This document shows, piece after piece, positions 54,867 through 63,381 of a stretch of DNA of 64,000 nucleotides. The notes beneath the pieces were generated by a model. The model was not told the DNA's origin. It saw only the letters and a list, made by a program, of their open reading frames with translations, and did no database searches. This DNA is from Brevundimonas sp. G8 (GTDB taxonomy: Bacteria; Pseudomonadota; Alphaproteobacteria; Caulobacterales; Caulobacteraceae). The stretch spans positions 2,988,993 through 3,052,992 of the forward strand of contig NZ_LR732816.1 of NCBI RefSeq assembly GCF_902506205.1. The letters run 5' to 3'. Both the position numbers and the translations under genes were made by a program. Positions within the stretch are counted from its first letter, which is position 1, and the number at the start of each line of letters is the position of its first letter.

Positions 54867-56938
54867 GCGACGTAGGGCCGCGCGCCGGCCGCCGAGCCGC
54901 GTGCGATGTCGGCCGAAGGGGTCAGCGGCGCGGTGCCGCCGTTCAAGCGCGCCTTGTAGACCGCCATGTTCTCCATCACCCGCATCATGTAGTTGCGCGT
55001 CTCGGTGAAGGGCGCGCATTCGATGAAGTCAATGGTCTTGACCGCATCGCCGCGCGGGTCGCCGCAGCGTGCGATCCACTGGTTCGGTCGCGCCGGGCCG
55101 GCGTTGTAGCCGACCGTCGCCAGCAGCATGGAGCCGTTGTTGGCCGCCATCAACTCGCCCAGGTGATAGCTGCCCAGGGTCATATTGTAGTCGGGATCCC
55201 ACAGCTGATCGGCCGAATAGCCCATGCCCAGGCGGCGCGCGACGCCAGAGGCGGTGGCCGGCAGGAACTGCATCATGCCACGCGCGTCGGCGCCGGAACG
55301 GGCGCGCGGGTCGAAGCTGGATTCCTGACGGGTGATGGCCTGGGTGAACTCCAGCGGCGCGGCGCCGGCGACCTGGGGTGGGACGCGGATGGGATACATG
55401 CGCTCGGGCATGACGAAGCCGCGCTGGCTGGCGGCGCGACCGACCATCATGGCGGTGAAGCCTTCGCCATAGCCCCGCGACAGGTCCATCAGCAGGGCCA
55501 GGTCGTTGATCGTCGGCAGGTCGTTGTCGAGTTGATAGGCGAAGACGCGCAGCAGGCTGGTCTCGCCGGTCTCGCCCAGAATACGTGTCGCGCGAACGAT
55601 CTCGTTGCCTTCGAAGCGAGCGATGTCGGACTGCGACGGGACGGGTTCTCCCGGCAATTGCAGCGTGGTCATGCCCGCTTTCTCGGCCGCCAACTGGCCA
55701 TAGAAGGTCTGCCAGTGCTGGGCGCCGTTGCGATAATAGGCGAGGGCGGCGTCGCGCTCGCCGCGCGCCTCCGCGGCGCGGCCCAGCCAATAGAAGGCGC
55801 GGCCTTGCGTGATCGGGGTGGATGAGGCGGTGCGCAGGGCCTCGAAGTGGCGGGCGGCGACCTCGGGCTGGTTCAGCTTGGTCAGGGCGACCCAGCCGGC
55901 GAAGAACTCGGCGTCCACCATCCGATCGCCCGAGGTGAAGCCGTGGCCGTTCATGGCGTCATAGGCGGCGCGCCAGTTGCCTTGCTGCAGGGCGTCGAGG
56001 AAGTAGTTGCGACGCTCGCTCCACAGGGTGTTGTCGCCGGCCGTATGGGCGGGTGCGGGCGGCAGATTGGCCAGCAGGGCGAACCCCTCGGACTGGCGGT
56101 TCTGCGAGCGCAGAAGGCGCACGCGTTCCAGCACGACGGCGGGATCGGCCGCCTGGGCAGGCGTCAGATTGGCGATGACGGCGTCGGGGCTGTAGGCCGA
56201 GCGCAGGGTCATGACCGTATTGGCGATGGCGGCGCGATCAGGCGAGACCAGATTGACCATGCTGCGCGTCGCCGGCCCGTGCGGACCGAGCAGCAGCATG
56301 TTCAGCCGCGCCTCGTGATCGGCCGGAGTCAGCCAGGAACTCCAGAGGCCGAGAATACGCGACTGGGGTGCGTCGTCGAACGAGCGGGTGCGCCACCAAT
56401 CACGAACCAGAGCGCGGGCCTCGTCCTGACGGCCGCGTTGCTCAAGCGCCGAGGCGTAGGCGATGGCCCCTTCGACCGTCGTGGGCTTGCCGTCGGACAT
56501 CAGGGCCAGGGCCGCGTCGGCGCCCATGCCGGAACGGTCCAGCACCTTTTCGGCGGCGGCGCGACGTGATTCGCTGCGGGGCCAGTTGGCCAGGTCGCTC
56601 TGACCGCGCGCCAGGTCCGCATAGGACAGCTGCTCGCCCGAGGTGTCGATCAGCGCCCATTCGACCAGCTTGCGCGCCGAGGCGTCCCTGATCTGGGACA
56701 TGGCGGACTGGGCGCCGAAGACGTCGCGCGCGCGCGCCGCCGCCAGACCTTGGCGAAACAGCGCCGTATCCTGATCGTTCAGCACCCGGCCCTGATATGT
56801 GGCGGAATAGCCGGGCACGGACGAAGACGCCGAGGCGTAGGGAACAGGCTGGGTCGGCAGGACGTCCTGCGGGTTGGGCGCAAGAACGGCGAGGGCCGCC
56901 GCCAGACTGGTCGCTATCATGATCTGTCCTGTTCTCAT
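54860..56938 (-). CDS. slt: soluble lytic murein transglycosylase
   Basis: The enzyme cuts peptidoglycan glycan strands with formation of 1,6-anhydro ends. The 692-residue exported protein has a signal peptide (to about residue 20) and a long helical superhelix of TPR-like repeats (about 50-500) as in Slt70. The lysozyme-like catalytic domain is at the C-terminus. The catalytic Glu is E539 in TRQESSFDPRARSGADARGMMQ, and the fold is completed by YNAGPARPNQW and ETRNYMMRVMENMAVY. It is divergent from dapA. Confidence 0.92.
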   Translation of the reverse strand: MRTGQIMIATSLAAALAVLAPNPQDVLPTQPVPYASASSSVPGYSATYQGRVLNDQDTALFRQGLAAARARDVFGAQSAMSQIRDASARKLVEWALIDTSGEQLSYADLARGQSDLANWPRSESRRAAAEKVLDRSGMGADAALALMSDGKPTTVEGAIAYASALEQRGRQDEARALVRDWWRTRSFDDAPQSRILGLWSSWLTPADHEARLNMLLLGPHGPATRSMVNLVSPDRAAIANTVMTLRSAYSPDAVIANLTPAQAADPAVVLERVRLLRSQNRQSEGFALLANLPPAPAHTAGDNTLWSERRNYFLDALQQGNWRAAYDAMNGHGFTSGDRMVDAEFFAGWVALTKLNQPEVAARHFEALRTASSTPITQGRAFYWLGRAAEARGERDAALAYYRNGAQHWQTFYGQLAAEKAGMTTLQLPGEPVPSQSDIARFEGNEIVRATRILGETGETSLLRVFAYQLDNDLPTINDLALLMDLSRGYGEGFTAMMVGRAASQRGFVMPERMYPIRVPPQVAGAAPLEFTQAITRQESSFDPRARSGADARGMMQFLPATASGVARRLGMGYSADQLWDPDYNMTLGSYHLGELMAANNGSMLLATVGYNAGPARPNQWIARCGDPRGDAVKTIDFIECAPFTETRNYMMRVMENMAVYKARLNGGTAPLTPSADIARGSAAGARPYVAY

Positions 56939-57045
56939 TCAATCCGGTTGCGGCGAAGCCGCTGGCGACCTAACGTCCCGCGCTCATTGCAAAGGCGATG
57001 AACATCCGTCCATCGTCCCTCCCCACTCAGGCCAAGTTTAGTCTC

Positions 57046-57930
57046 ATGACCGCCCCCTTGTTCAAGGGCGTGATCACCGCCCTGATCACACCACTTCGTG
57101 ACGGAAACGTGGACGAAGCCGCATTCGCCAAATTGCTGGAGCGCCAGATCGCCGCAGGGGTCCATGGCGTCGTGCCGATGGGCACGACGGGCGAGGGCGC
57201 CAGCATGGATTTGGATGAGCAAAAGCATGTGATCGAACTGTGCGTGCGGCTGACGGCCGGGCGCATCGCGGTAATCGCCGGTACGGGATCGCCCTATACA
57301 AAAGAGGCTATCGACCTGACGCGGCACGCCAAGACGGTGGGTGCGGATGGGGCGTTGATCGTCACCCCCTATTATATTCGCCCATCGCAGGCGGGCATGG
57401 CGGCGCATTTCGAGGCCATCGCCGACGCGGTCCAACTGCCGATTCTGCTTTACAATGTGCCGGGGCGCACTGGGGCCGACCTGTCTAATGAGACGGTGGC
57501 GCGGTTGGCGGCTCATCCGAACATCGTCGGCATCAAGGACGCCACTGGCGACATGAGCCGCGTCAGTTGGATGCGCACCAACATCGGCGGCCAGTTCGAC
57601 CTGATCTCGGGCGATGATCCCAGCTATTTGGGCTATCACGCCACGGGCGGGGTCGGTCTGATCTCCGTGGCGTCCAATGTCGCGCCGGAAGCCATGGTCG
57701 CGCTGCACAATGCGATGACAGCGGGCGACTACGCCACCGCTCGCGACTGGCAGGACCGGCTGATCGGCCTGTGCAAGGCGCTGTTCCTGGACAACTCGCC
57801 GGCGCCGACCAAATACGCCCTGGCCAGGCTAGGCCTATGCAGCGAGGAGGCGCGCCTGCCGCTGTCGCCGACGTCGGATGCGGTCAAGCCGATCATCGAC
57901 CGCGCCATGGCGGACGCGGGCGTCGGCTGA
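57046..57930 (+). CDS. dapA: 4-hydroxy-tetrahydrodipicolinate synthase
   Basis: DapA condenses pyruvate and aspartate semialdehyde, the first step to diaminopimelate and lysine. The ATG at 57046 gives 294 residues, the usual size. The TIM barrel shows TTGE (47-50), the catalytic Y136 in [10 protein letters not shown], and the Schiff-base K164 in VGIKDATGD. An earlier in-frame ATG at 56998 adds 16 non-conserved residues. The stop overlaps the smpB start (TGATG). Confidence 0.96.
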   Translation: MTAPLFKGVITALITPLRDGNVDEAAFAKLLERQIAAGVHGVVPMGTTGEGASMDLDEQKHVIELCVRLTAGRIAVIAGTGSPYTKEAIDLTRHAKTVGADGALIVTPYYIRPSQAGMAAHFEAIADAVQLPILLYNVPGRTGADLSNETVARLAAHPNIVGIKDATGDMSRVSWMRTNIGGQFDLISGDDPSYLGYHATGGVGLISVASNVAPEAMVALHNAMTAGDYATARDWQDRLIGLCKALFLDNSPAPTKYALARLGLCSEEARLPLSPTSDAVKPIIDRAMADAGVG

Positions 57931-58403
57931 TGGCGCCGCAACCCCAGTCCAAATCCAAGGTCATCGCCGAGAACCGCCGCGCAAGGTTCGACTATTTCCT
58001 TGAGGAGAATATTGAAGCGGGCATTCAGTTGCTGGGCACCGAGATCAAGGCGCTGCGCGACGGGCGGGCCAATATCGCCGAAAGCTATGCGGCGGTCGAA
58101 GGGCGCGAGATCGTGCTGATCAACGCCGATATCCCGCCCTACAAACAGGCCAACCGCTTCAACCACGAACCGCGCCGGCCACGGAAACTGCTGCTGCACA
58201 GAAAGCAGATCGACCGGCTGATCGGCGCTGTGCAGCGTGACGGCCAGACGATCATTCCGCTGAAACTTTACCTGAACGACGCAGGCAAGGCGAAGCTTGA
58301 GATCGCCCTGGCCAAGGGCAAGAAGCTGCACGACAAGCGCGAAGCCTCGGCCGAACGCGACTGGCAGCGGGACAAGGCGCGCCTGATGCGGGACAAGGGC
58401 TGA
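57930..58403 (+). CDS. smpB: SsrA-binding protein SmpB
   Basis: SmpB carries tmRNA to stalled ribosomes. The 157-residue protein has the OB-fold core with [31 protein letters not shown], the [16 protein letters not shown] block, and a basic C-terminal tail ([17 protein letters not shown]) that enters the mRNA channel. The ATG shares one base with the dapA stop. The dapA-smpB order is frequent in alphaproteobacteria. The tmRNA gene is not in this window. Confidence 0.96.
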   Translation: MAPQPQSKSKVIAENRRARFDYFLEENIEAGIQLLGTEIKALRDGRANIAESYAAVEGREIVLINADIPPYKQANRFNHEPRRPRKLLLHRKQIDRLIGAVQRDGQTIIPLKLYLNDAGKAKLEIALAKGKKLHDKREASAERDWQRDKARLMRDKG

Positions 58404-58406
58404 GCC

Positions 58407-59045
58407 TCAGGCGTCGATCAGGGTGCGGACGCGGTCGAAGATGTCCTCGAACATCTGGGGCGTCAGGCGGCCTGTGTTCGTGTTCAGCCGCGAGCAGTGA
58501 TAGCTGTTCAGGATGACATAGCCGCCGGCCTCGCCCTGGGCGCCGTGACCGGCAGGCATCGCTGAACCGGGACGACCGAACGCCTTCAGGATATTGCGGC
58601 GTGACACGTCGCCCAGGGTCACGATCACCTTCAGATTGGGCAGCAGAGCCAGCCGGTCGATCAGAAACGGCCGGCAGGTGGTTTCCTCGATCGGCAGCGG
58701 CTTGTTGCCGGGCGGGGCACAGCGAACCGCGTTGGTGATCATACAGTCCGTCAGCGTCAGGTCGTCGTCGCCGTTCGGATCATAATGACCGTGCGCAAAG
58801 CCCGTCTTCTTCAGTGTGTCGTATAGCAGCCAGCCGGCATGGTCGCCGGTGAAAGGGCGGCCGGTGCGGTTGGCGCCGGTGCGGCCCGGCGCGAGGCCCG
58901 CGATCAGCAGCCGCGCCTTCGGATCGCCGAACGAGGCGGCTGGACCATTCCACCAGTCGGGGTTCTGTCGCGCGTTCTCCTGGCGATAGGCGACCAGGCG
59001 CGGGCACAGCGGGCAGTCGCGGGGCGGCTCGGGCGTCAGCATCAT
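58407..59045 (-). CDS. uracil-DNA glycosylase, family 5 (UDGb type)
   Basis: The 212-residue protein removes uracil or other deaminated bases from DNA. The motif GLAPGRTGANRTGRPFTGD (residues 50-68) has no polar base (Asp or Asn) at the usual activating position, as in family 5. The second motif is YHCSRLNTNTGRL from residue 182. Four Cys (C11, C14, C109, C124) fit an iron-sulfur cluster. The start overlaps the stop of the NYN gene (ATGA), so both are cotranscribed. Confidence 0.9.
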   Translation of the reverse strand: MMLTPEPPRDCPLCPRLVAYRQENARQNPDWWNGPAASFGDPKARLLIAGLAPGRTGANRTGRPFTGDHAGWLLYDTLKKTGFAHGHYDPNGDDDLTLTDCMITNAVRCAPPGNKPLPIEETTCRPFLIDRLALLPNLKVIVTLGDVSRRNILKAFGRPGSAMPAGHGAQGEAGGYVILNSYHCSRLNTNTGRLTPQMFEDIFDRVRTLIDA

Positions 59046-59578
59046 TGGTCGCCCTTGGGACGGCCGAACTCGGCCATCATGTCGTTCAGATCGATGAAGG
59101 CGTCGGCTTGGCGACGCAGTTCGTCGGCGATATGCGGCGGTTGGGTCTTCTGGGTCGAAACTACGGTGACGCGCACGCCCTTTGCCTGAACGGCCTGAAC
59201 CGCCCGCCGAAAATCACCGTCGCCCGAGAACAGCACCGCATGGTCCAGGTGTGGAGCCATCTCCAGCATGTCCACCGCTATCTCGATGTCCATATTGCCT
59301 TTGATCCGGCTGTGGCCCTGACCGTCGGTGAAGCGCTTGACCGGCTTGGTCACGACCGAAAAGCCGTTGTAGTCCAGCCAATCCACGAGCGGTTTCACGG
59401 GCGAGAATTCTTCGCCCTCGACCACGGCCGTATAGTAATATGCCCGTGTCAGGATCGATTTCTCGCGGAACCAGTCCAGCATCCGCCGAAAGTCCATGTC
59501 GTGCTGCAAGGCGCGCGCTGCGGAATAGAGATTTGATCCGTCGATGAAGATCGCCAGCCGGTCGGTGGAATGAAACAT
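59042..59578 (-). CDS. NYN domain protein (LabA/DUF88 type), putative nuclease
   Basis: The 178-residue protein belongs to the PIN-like NYN family, whose members are predicted or shown RNases. Acidic residues of the metal site are visible: D13 in IFIDGSNLY, D97 and D103 in GNMDIEIAVDML, and D120/D122 in SGDGDF. The ATG at 59578 lies in the sequence CATG that is also the start of folK on the other strand. It precedes the uracil-DNA glycosylase gene and overlaps it by 4 bases. Confidence 0.88.
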   Translation of the reverse strand: MFHSTDRLAIFIDGSNLYSAARALQHDMDFRRMLDWFREKSILTRAYYYTAVVEGEEFSPVKPLVDWLDYNGFSVVTKPVKRFTDGQGHSRIKGNMDIEIAVDMLEMAPHLDHAVLFSGDGDFRRAVQAVQAKGVRVTVVSTQKTQPPHIADELRRQADAFIDLNDMMAEFGRPKGDQ

Positions 59579-60158
59579 GATCGATGCCGTCGAAAGAGAT
59601 GAAAAATCGGACTGCGCGGCCGCCCTCGGCGTCGATGTCGGAATCGACGACGGGTTAGACCTGAATGATGCAGTCATCGTGGCGCTGGGCTGCAATGACA
59701 AGGGGGTATGGTCCTCGTGCCGAGAAGCGTTGGAGGCGGCGCTGGCGCGATTTCGATGCGAGGGGATCGATGTCATAGCGCGGTCGTCGTGGTGGTCGTC
59801 CCTGGCGTGGCCTGATCCACAGGACCCGCCCTTCTTGAATGGCGTCGTGATGGTGCGCACCGCCCATGACCCGCACGAACTGATGGCTGCGCTGGGACGG
59901 ATCGAGGACGCTTTCGGTCGCGAACGCTCGGTTCGCAATGCGCCACGCACGTTGGATCTGGACCTGATCGCCTATGGACGGCTGAGCGGCGATCTGGACG
60001 GATTGATCCTTCCCCATCCCCGCGCGTCCGAGCGCCGGTTCGTTATGGGGCCGATCGTCGAGATCGCGCCGCTCTGGCTGCATCCGACGCAGCGCAGTCA
60101 GGCGGGCGAACTGGTGGAGACCGCGTCGGTCGGTCGCGACGCCCATCCCTTGAAGTAG
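59577..60158 (+). CDS. folK: 2-amino-4-hydroxy-6-hydroxymethyldihydropteridine diphosphokinase
   Basis: FolK transfers pyrophosphate from ATP to the pterin in folate synthesis. The core begins at VALGCNDKG (about residue 35). It continues with FLNGVVMV, the catalytic block RNAPRTLDLDLIAYG with the two metal-binding Asp, and LPHPRASERRFVMGPIVEIAP. The 193 residues include about 33 extra residues at the N-terminus from the ATG at 59577, which has a GGTGGA ribosome binding site; a later start would be atypical. The start codon overlaps that of the divergent NYN gene. Confidence 0.93.
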   Translation: MIDAVERDEKSDCAAALGVDVGIDDGLDLNDAVIVALGCNDKGVWSSCREALEAALARFRCEGIDVIARSSWWSSLAWPDPQDPPFLNGVVMVRTAHDPHELMAALGRIEDAFGRERSVRNAPRTLDLDLIAYGRLSGDLDGLILPHPRASERRFVMGPIVEIAPLWLHPTQRSQAGELVETASVGRDAHPLK

Positions 60159-60205
60159 GCGATCGTTCGTGAGCTGATCTCGGTCCTGACACCGGGAGAC
60201 ATTTC

Positions 60206-60643
60206 ATGCTCATCCTTTCGTTGACCGTCCTGCTCACTGCCGGGGCGATGCAGGAATCGCATCCTGCGCCCGCCTCGCCGCCAGCCGGCGTCGGCTTCGT
60301 GATCCATGAGGCGGACACGATGGTGCGCCAGCCGCCGCCGCACAACGGCACGGGCATGAGCACGGCGTACCGAATCTCGGGCGTGGCGCCGAACCGGTCG
60401 ATGCAGTTCAGGAAGCGTGTGATGCATCCGGGATCTTCTATCGGCCTGCATGTCATCGCCCACGACGAGGTCTATCATGTGGTCAGCGGGGAGGGGGACG
60501 TGACCACGGACGGCATCACGACCCGGATGAAGGCCGGCGATACGGCCTATCTGTATGACGGCGGCAATGTCGGCATCCAACAGGTGGGTGAGGACGATCT
60601 GGTGCTGATCATCGCCTATCCTCTGGCGCGTCGGACCGACTGA
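60206..60643 (+). CDS. cupin domain protein, probably exported
   Basis: The 145-residue protein starts with a hydrophobic segment (residues 1-15) that looks like a short signal peptide, then a Pro-rich spacer. A single cupin_2 barrel follows, with HPGSSIGLHVIAHDEVYHVVSGEGDV (metal-binding His and Glu of motif 1) and AGDTAYLYDGGNVGIQQVGEDDL (motif 2). The ligand or reaction is unknown. It stands alone between folK and rpoZ. A hairpin without a T-run lies just after the stop. Confidence 0.8.
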   Translation: MLILSLTVLLTAGAMQESHPAPASPPAGVGFVIHEADTMVRQPPPHNGTGMSTAYRISGVAPNRSMQFRKRVMHPGSSIGLHVIAHDEVYHVVSGEGDVTTDGITTRMKAGDTAYLYDGGNVGIQQVGEDDLVLIIAYPLARRTD

Positions 60644-60727
60644 CGCCGCACTTTCGCCCCTGTGGCGTTGCAAAAGTCAGTCCCCATCTGTATTTGACGC
60701 GGTTCTCCCCCGCGTTCGAGGAATTTC

Positions 60728-61087
60728 ATGGCCCGCGTCACCGTCGAAGACTGCATCGAGAAGGTTCCGAACCGCTTTGGTCTGGTGCTGATTGCCGGCC
60801 ACCGCGCCCGCAGCATCGCCAACGGCTCCGCCCTGACGATCGACCGCGACAACGACAAGAACCCCGTCGTGGCCCTGCGTGAGATCGCCGACGACACCGT
60901 GGTGCCGGACGAACTGCGCGAAACCATCATCACTACGCTGCAGCGCGTCGATGAGCGTACGGAAGCCGAGGACGAAGCGGAAACGGTCGCCCTGCTGGCC
61001 GCGCCGCAACATATGAACATGGCCGAGGCGGAACTGATCCGCGCCCTGCAAAGCGACCGCGACGGCGGTCAGGAGGAGCGGTACTGA
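60728..61087 (+). CDS. rpoZ: RNA polymerase omega subunit
   Basis: The 119-residue protein begins [31 protein letters not shown], the conserved omega N-terminus that holds the beta-prime C-terminus. The C-terminal half is acidic and Ala/Glu-rich and more variable. It is directly upstream of the RelA/SpoT gene, a linkage widespread in proteobacteria and functionally apt, because omega forms part of one ppGpp site in E. coli polymerase. A perfect AGGAGG sits in its last codons (61071-61076) and likely serves the next gene. Confidence 0.96.
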   Translation: MARVTVEDCIEKVPNRFGLVLIAGHRARSIANGSALTIDRDNDKNPVVALREIADDTVVPDELRETIITTLQRVDERTEAEDEAETVALLAAPQHMNMAEAELIRALQSDRDGGQEERY

Positions 61088-61224
61088 CGCCCGAGGGAGC
61101 CCCTGGCGTCACTATCCTGCCGGCGCGGACCGAAACGGTTCCGCCGGCACCCCAAGCTGCAAACAAAAACGACCCGAAATCGGCCGCCGCAGATCCTGCG
61201 GCGCCGGTCAAGCGCGCGCCGATC

Positions 61225-63381
61225 TTGCGCCAGTTCGAGCTGATCGAGGCCGTAAAGGCCTATGACCCGACCGCAGACGAAGCGCTTCTGAACCGCGCTT
61301 ACGTCTATGCGATGAAGATGCACGGCTCGCAGATGCGGGCCTCAGGCGATCCCTATTTCGCGCACCCGATCCAGGTCGCGGGAATCCTGACCGACTACAA
61401 GCTCGACAGCGCCACCATCGTCACCGCCCTGCTGCACGATGTGGTCGAGGACACCTCGGCGACGCGCGATGATATCGCCGGCATGTTCGGCGAGGAGGTT
61501 GCTGTCCTGGTCGAGGGCGTGACCAAGCTGAGCAGGCTGGAACTTCAGGCCGAGCATACGCGCCAGGCCGAAAACCTGCGCAAGTTCATCCTGGCCATCA
61601 GCCGGGACGTGCGGGTGTTGCTGGTCAAGCTGGCCGACCGCCTGCACAACATGCGCACGCTTCAATATGTGAAACCGGAAAAGCGCGAGCGGATCAGCCG
61701 AGAAACGCTGGAGGTCTATGCGCCGCTGGGCCGGTCGATCGGCATCCATTCCATCGCCTCCGAGCTGGAAGAGCTGGCCTTCACCCACCTGAATCCGACC
61801 GCCAAGACCGCCATCGAGCGGCGGCTGGAGGCGCTGAAGCTAGAGCATGGCCGCGCCATTGAGGGCGTGGCGGACGAGGTCGAGCGGGTGCTGTCCGAGG
61901 CGGGCCTGAAGGCCAACGTCTATGGCCGGCAGAAGACGCCCTATTCGATCTGGCGCAAGCTGCAGCGCAAGTCGGTCGGGTTCTCGTCCCTGTCTGACAT
62001 CTACGGCTTCCGCGTCATAGTCGAGGCGGAAGACGACTGTTATCGCGCGCTGGGGGTGATCCACCGCGAATGGCCGATGGTGCCCGAGCGGTTCAAGGAC
62101 TTAATCTCGACGCCCAAGTCGAACAACTATCGCTCGCTGCACACGACCGTCGTCGGGCCGCGCGGTCTGCGCATCGAGATGCAGATCCGTACCGAGGACA
62201 TGGACCGGATCGCGGAGGACGGCGTGGCGGCGCACTGGCGCTACAAGAACCAGTCCTACGGCTTCGACCGTGAGGCGATGGAGCAGGGCGGTGGGCGCGA
62301 TCCGCTGCAGAACCTGCGCCACCTCGTTCAGGTGATCGAGCACGGCGAGGGCGGCGAGGACTGGGTCGAGCATGCCAAGCTCGAAATGTATCTGGATCAG
62401 GTGTTCGTCTTCACGCCCAAGGGTCAACTGGTGACCCTGCCGCGCGGTGGGATGCCGCTGGACTTTGCCTATGCCGTCCACACCGAGGTCGGGGACACGG
62501 CCGTCGGGGTCAAGGTCAATGGCGAGCTGAAACCGATGCGGACGCCGCTTCAGAACGGCGACGTGATCGAGATCATTCGCGGCTCCAAGCGCGAAGTGCC
62601 GGCCGACTGGCGCAGCCTGACGGTGACGGGCCGCGCGCGCTCGGCCATCCGCCGTCACATCCGCACGTCGGAGCGGGAAGAGTTCATCAAGCTTGGCCGC
62701 GTGGCGCTGGATCAGACGCTGGGGCGGGTGGAAAAGACCCTGACAGACGTGTCGTTGAAGCCGGTGCTGGAGATGCTGGCGGTCGCTAACGACGAGGATC
62801 TGTTCGAGGGGCTGGGCCGGGGTCGGCTGTCGCCCACGACCGCTGCCGAAATCCTGTTCCCCGCACTGAAAGGGCGGCTGAAGGCCGGGCCTGAGAAGCA
62901 GCGGATCGAGGGCGACAAGGCGCGGCTGTTCGTGCGCGGCGGCGGGCTGACGCCCGGTGTGACCGTGCATTTCGGTCAATGCTGCACGCCGGTGCCGGGT
63001 GACCGGATCGTGGGCATTCTGGAGCCGGAATCCGGCCTGACCGTACACACCATCGACTGCCAGACCCTGGCTGCCTTCGCGGACGATGATTCGGTCTGGC
63101 ACGACCTGCAATGGACGCCCCAGGCTGAGACGGACGCCGTCGCCGCCGCCCGTATTCGCGCGACGATCCGCAATGCGCCGGGCGTGCTGGGCCAGGTCAC
63201 AACCCTGATCGGCGAGGCCGGCGGCAATATCATCAACCTGTCGATGGCGCACCGTCAGCAGGACTTTTTTGACGTCGACGTGGACGTCGAGGTCGAGGAC
63301 GCTAAACACGCGACCATGATCATGGCGGCGCTGCGGGCCAATCCGTCGGTCGATTCCGTCGAGCGCGCGCGGGGCGAATGA
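61225..63381 (+). CDS. spoT: bifunctional (p)ppGpp synthetase/hydrolase (RelA/SpoT homologue)
   Basis: The protein makes and degrades (p)ppGpp. With TTG 61225 as start it has 718 residues. The HD hydrolase has H47 and H71-D72 with LLHDVVEDT; the synthetase includes YGRQKTPYSIWRKLQRK (from residue 233) and DIYGFRVIV. TGS and ACT domains follow. Both active sites appear intact. No ATG or GTG exists in frame after rpoZ. The frame stays open upstream, and a CTG at 61084 lies 7 bases after a perfect AGGAGG, so translation may start there and add 47 residues. The stop overlaps the LOG gene. Confidence 0.92.
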   Translation: MRQFELIEAVKAYDPTADEALLNRAYVYAMKMHGSQMRASGDPYFAHPIQVAGILTDYKLDSATIVTALLHDVVEDTSATRDDIAGMFGEEVAVLVEGVTKLSRLELQAEHTRQAENLRKFILAISRDVRVLLVKLADRLHNMRTLQYVKPEKRERISRETLEVYAPLGRSIGIHSIASELEELAFTHLNPTAKTAIERRLEALKLEHGRAIEGVADEVERVLSEAGLKANVYGRQKTPYSIWRKLQRKSVGFSSLSDIYGFRVIVEAEDDCYRALGVIHREWPMVPERFKDLISTPKSNNYRSLHTTVVGPRGLRIEMQIRTEDMDRIAEDGVAAHWRYKNQSYGFDREAMEQGGGRDPLQNLRHLVQVIEHGEGGEDWVEHAKLEMYLDQVFVFTPKGQLVTLPRGGMPLDFAYAVHTEVGDTAVGVKVNGELKPMRTPLQNGDVIEIIRGSKREVPADWRSLTVTGRARSAIRRHIRTSEREEFIKLGRVALDQTLGRVEKTLTDVSLKPVLEMLAVANDEDLFEGLGRGRLSPTTAAEILFPALKGRLKAGPEKQRIEGDKARLFVRGGGLTPGVTVHFGQCCTPVPGDRIVGILEPESGLTVHTIDCQTLAAFADDDSVWHDLQWTPQAETDAVAAARIRATIRNAPGVLGQVTTLIGEAGGNIINLSMAHRQQDFFDVDVDVEVEDAKHATMIMAALRANPSVDSVERARGE

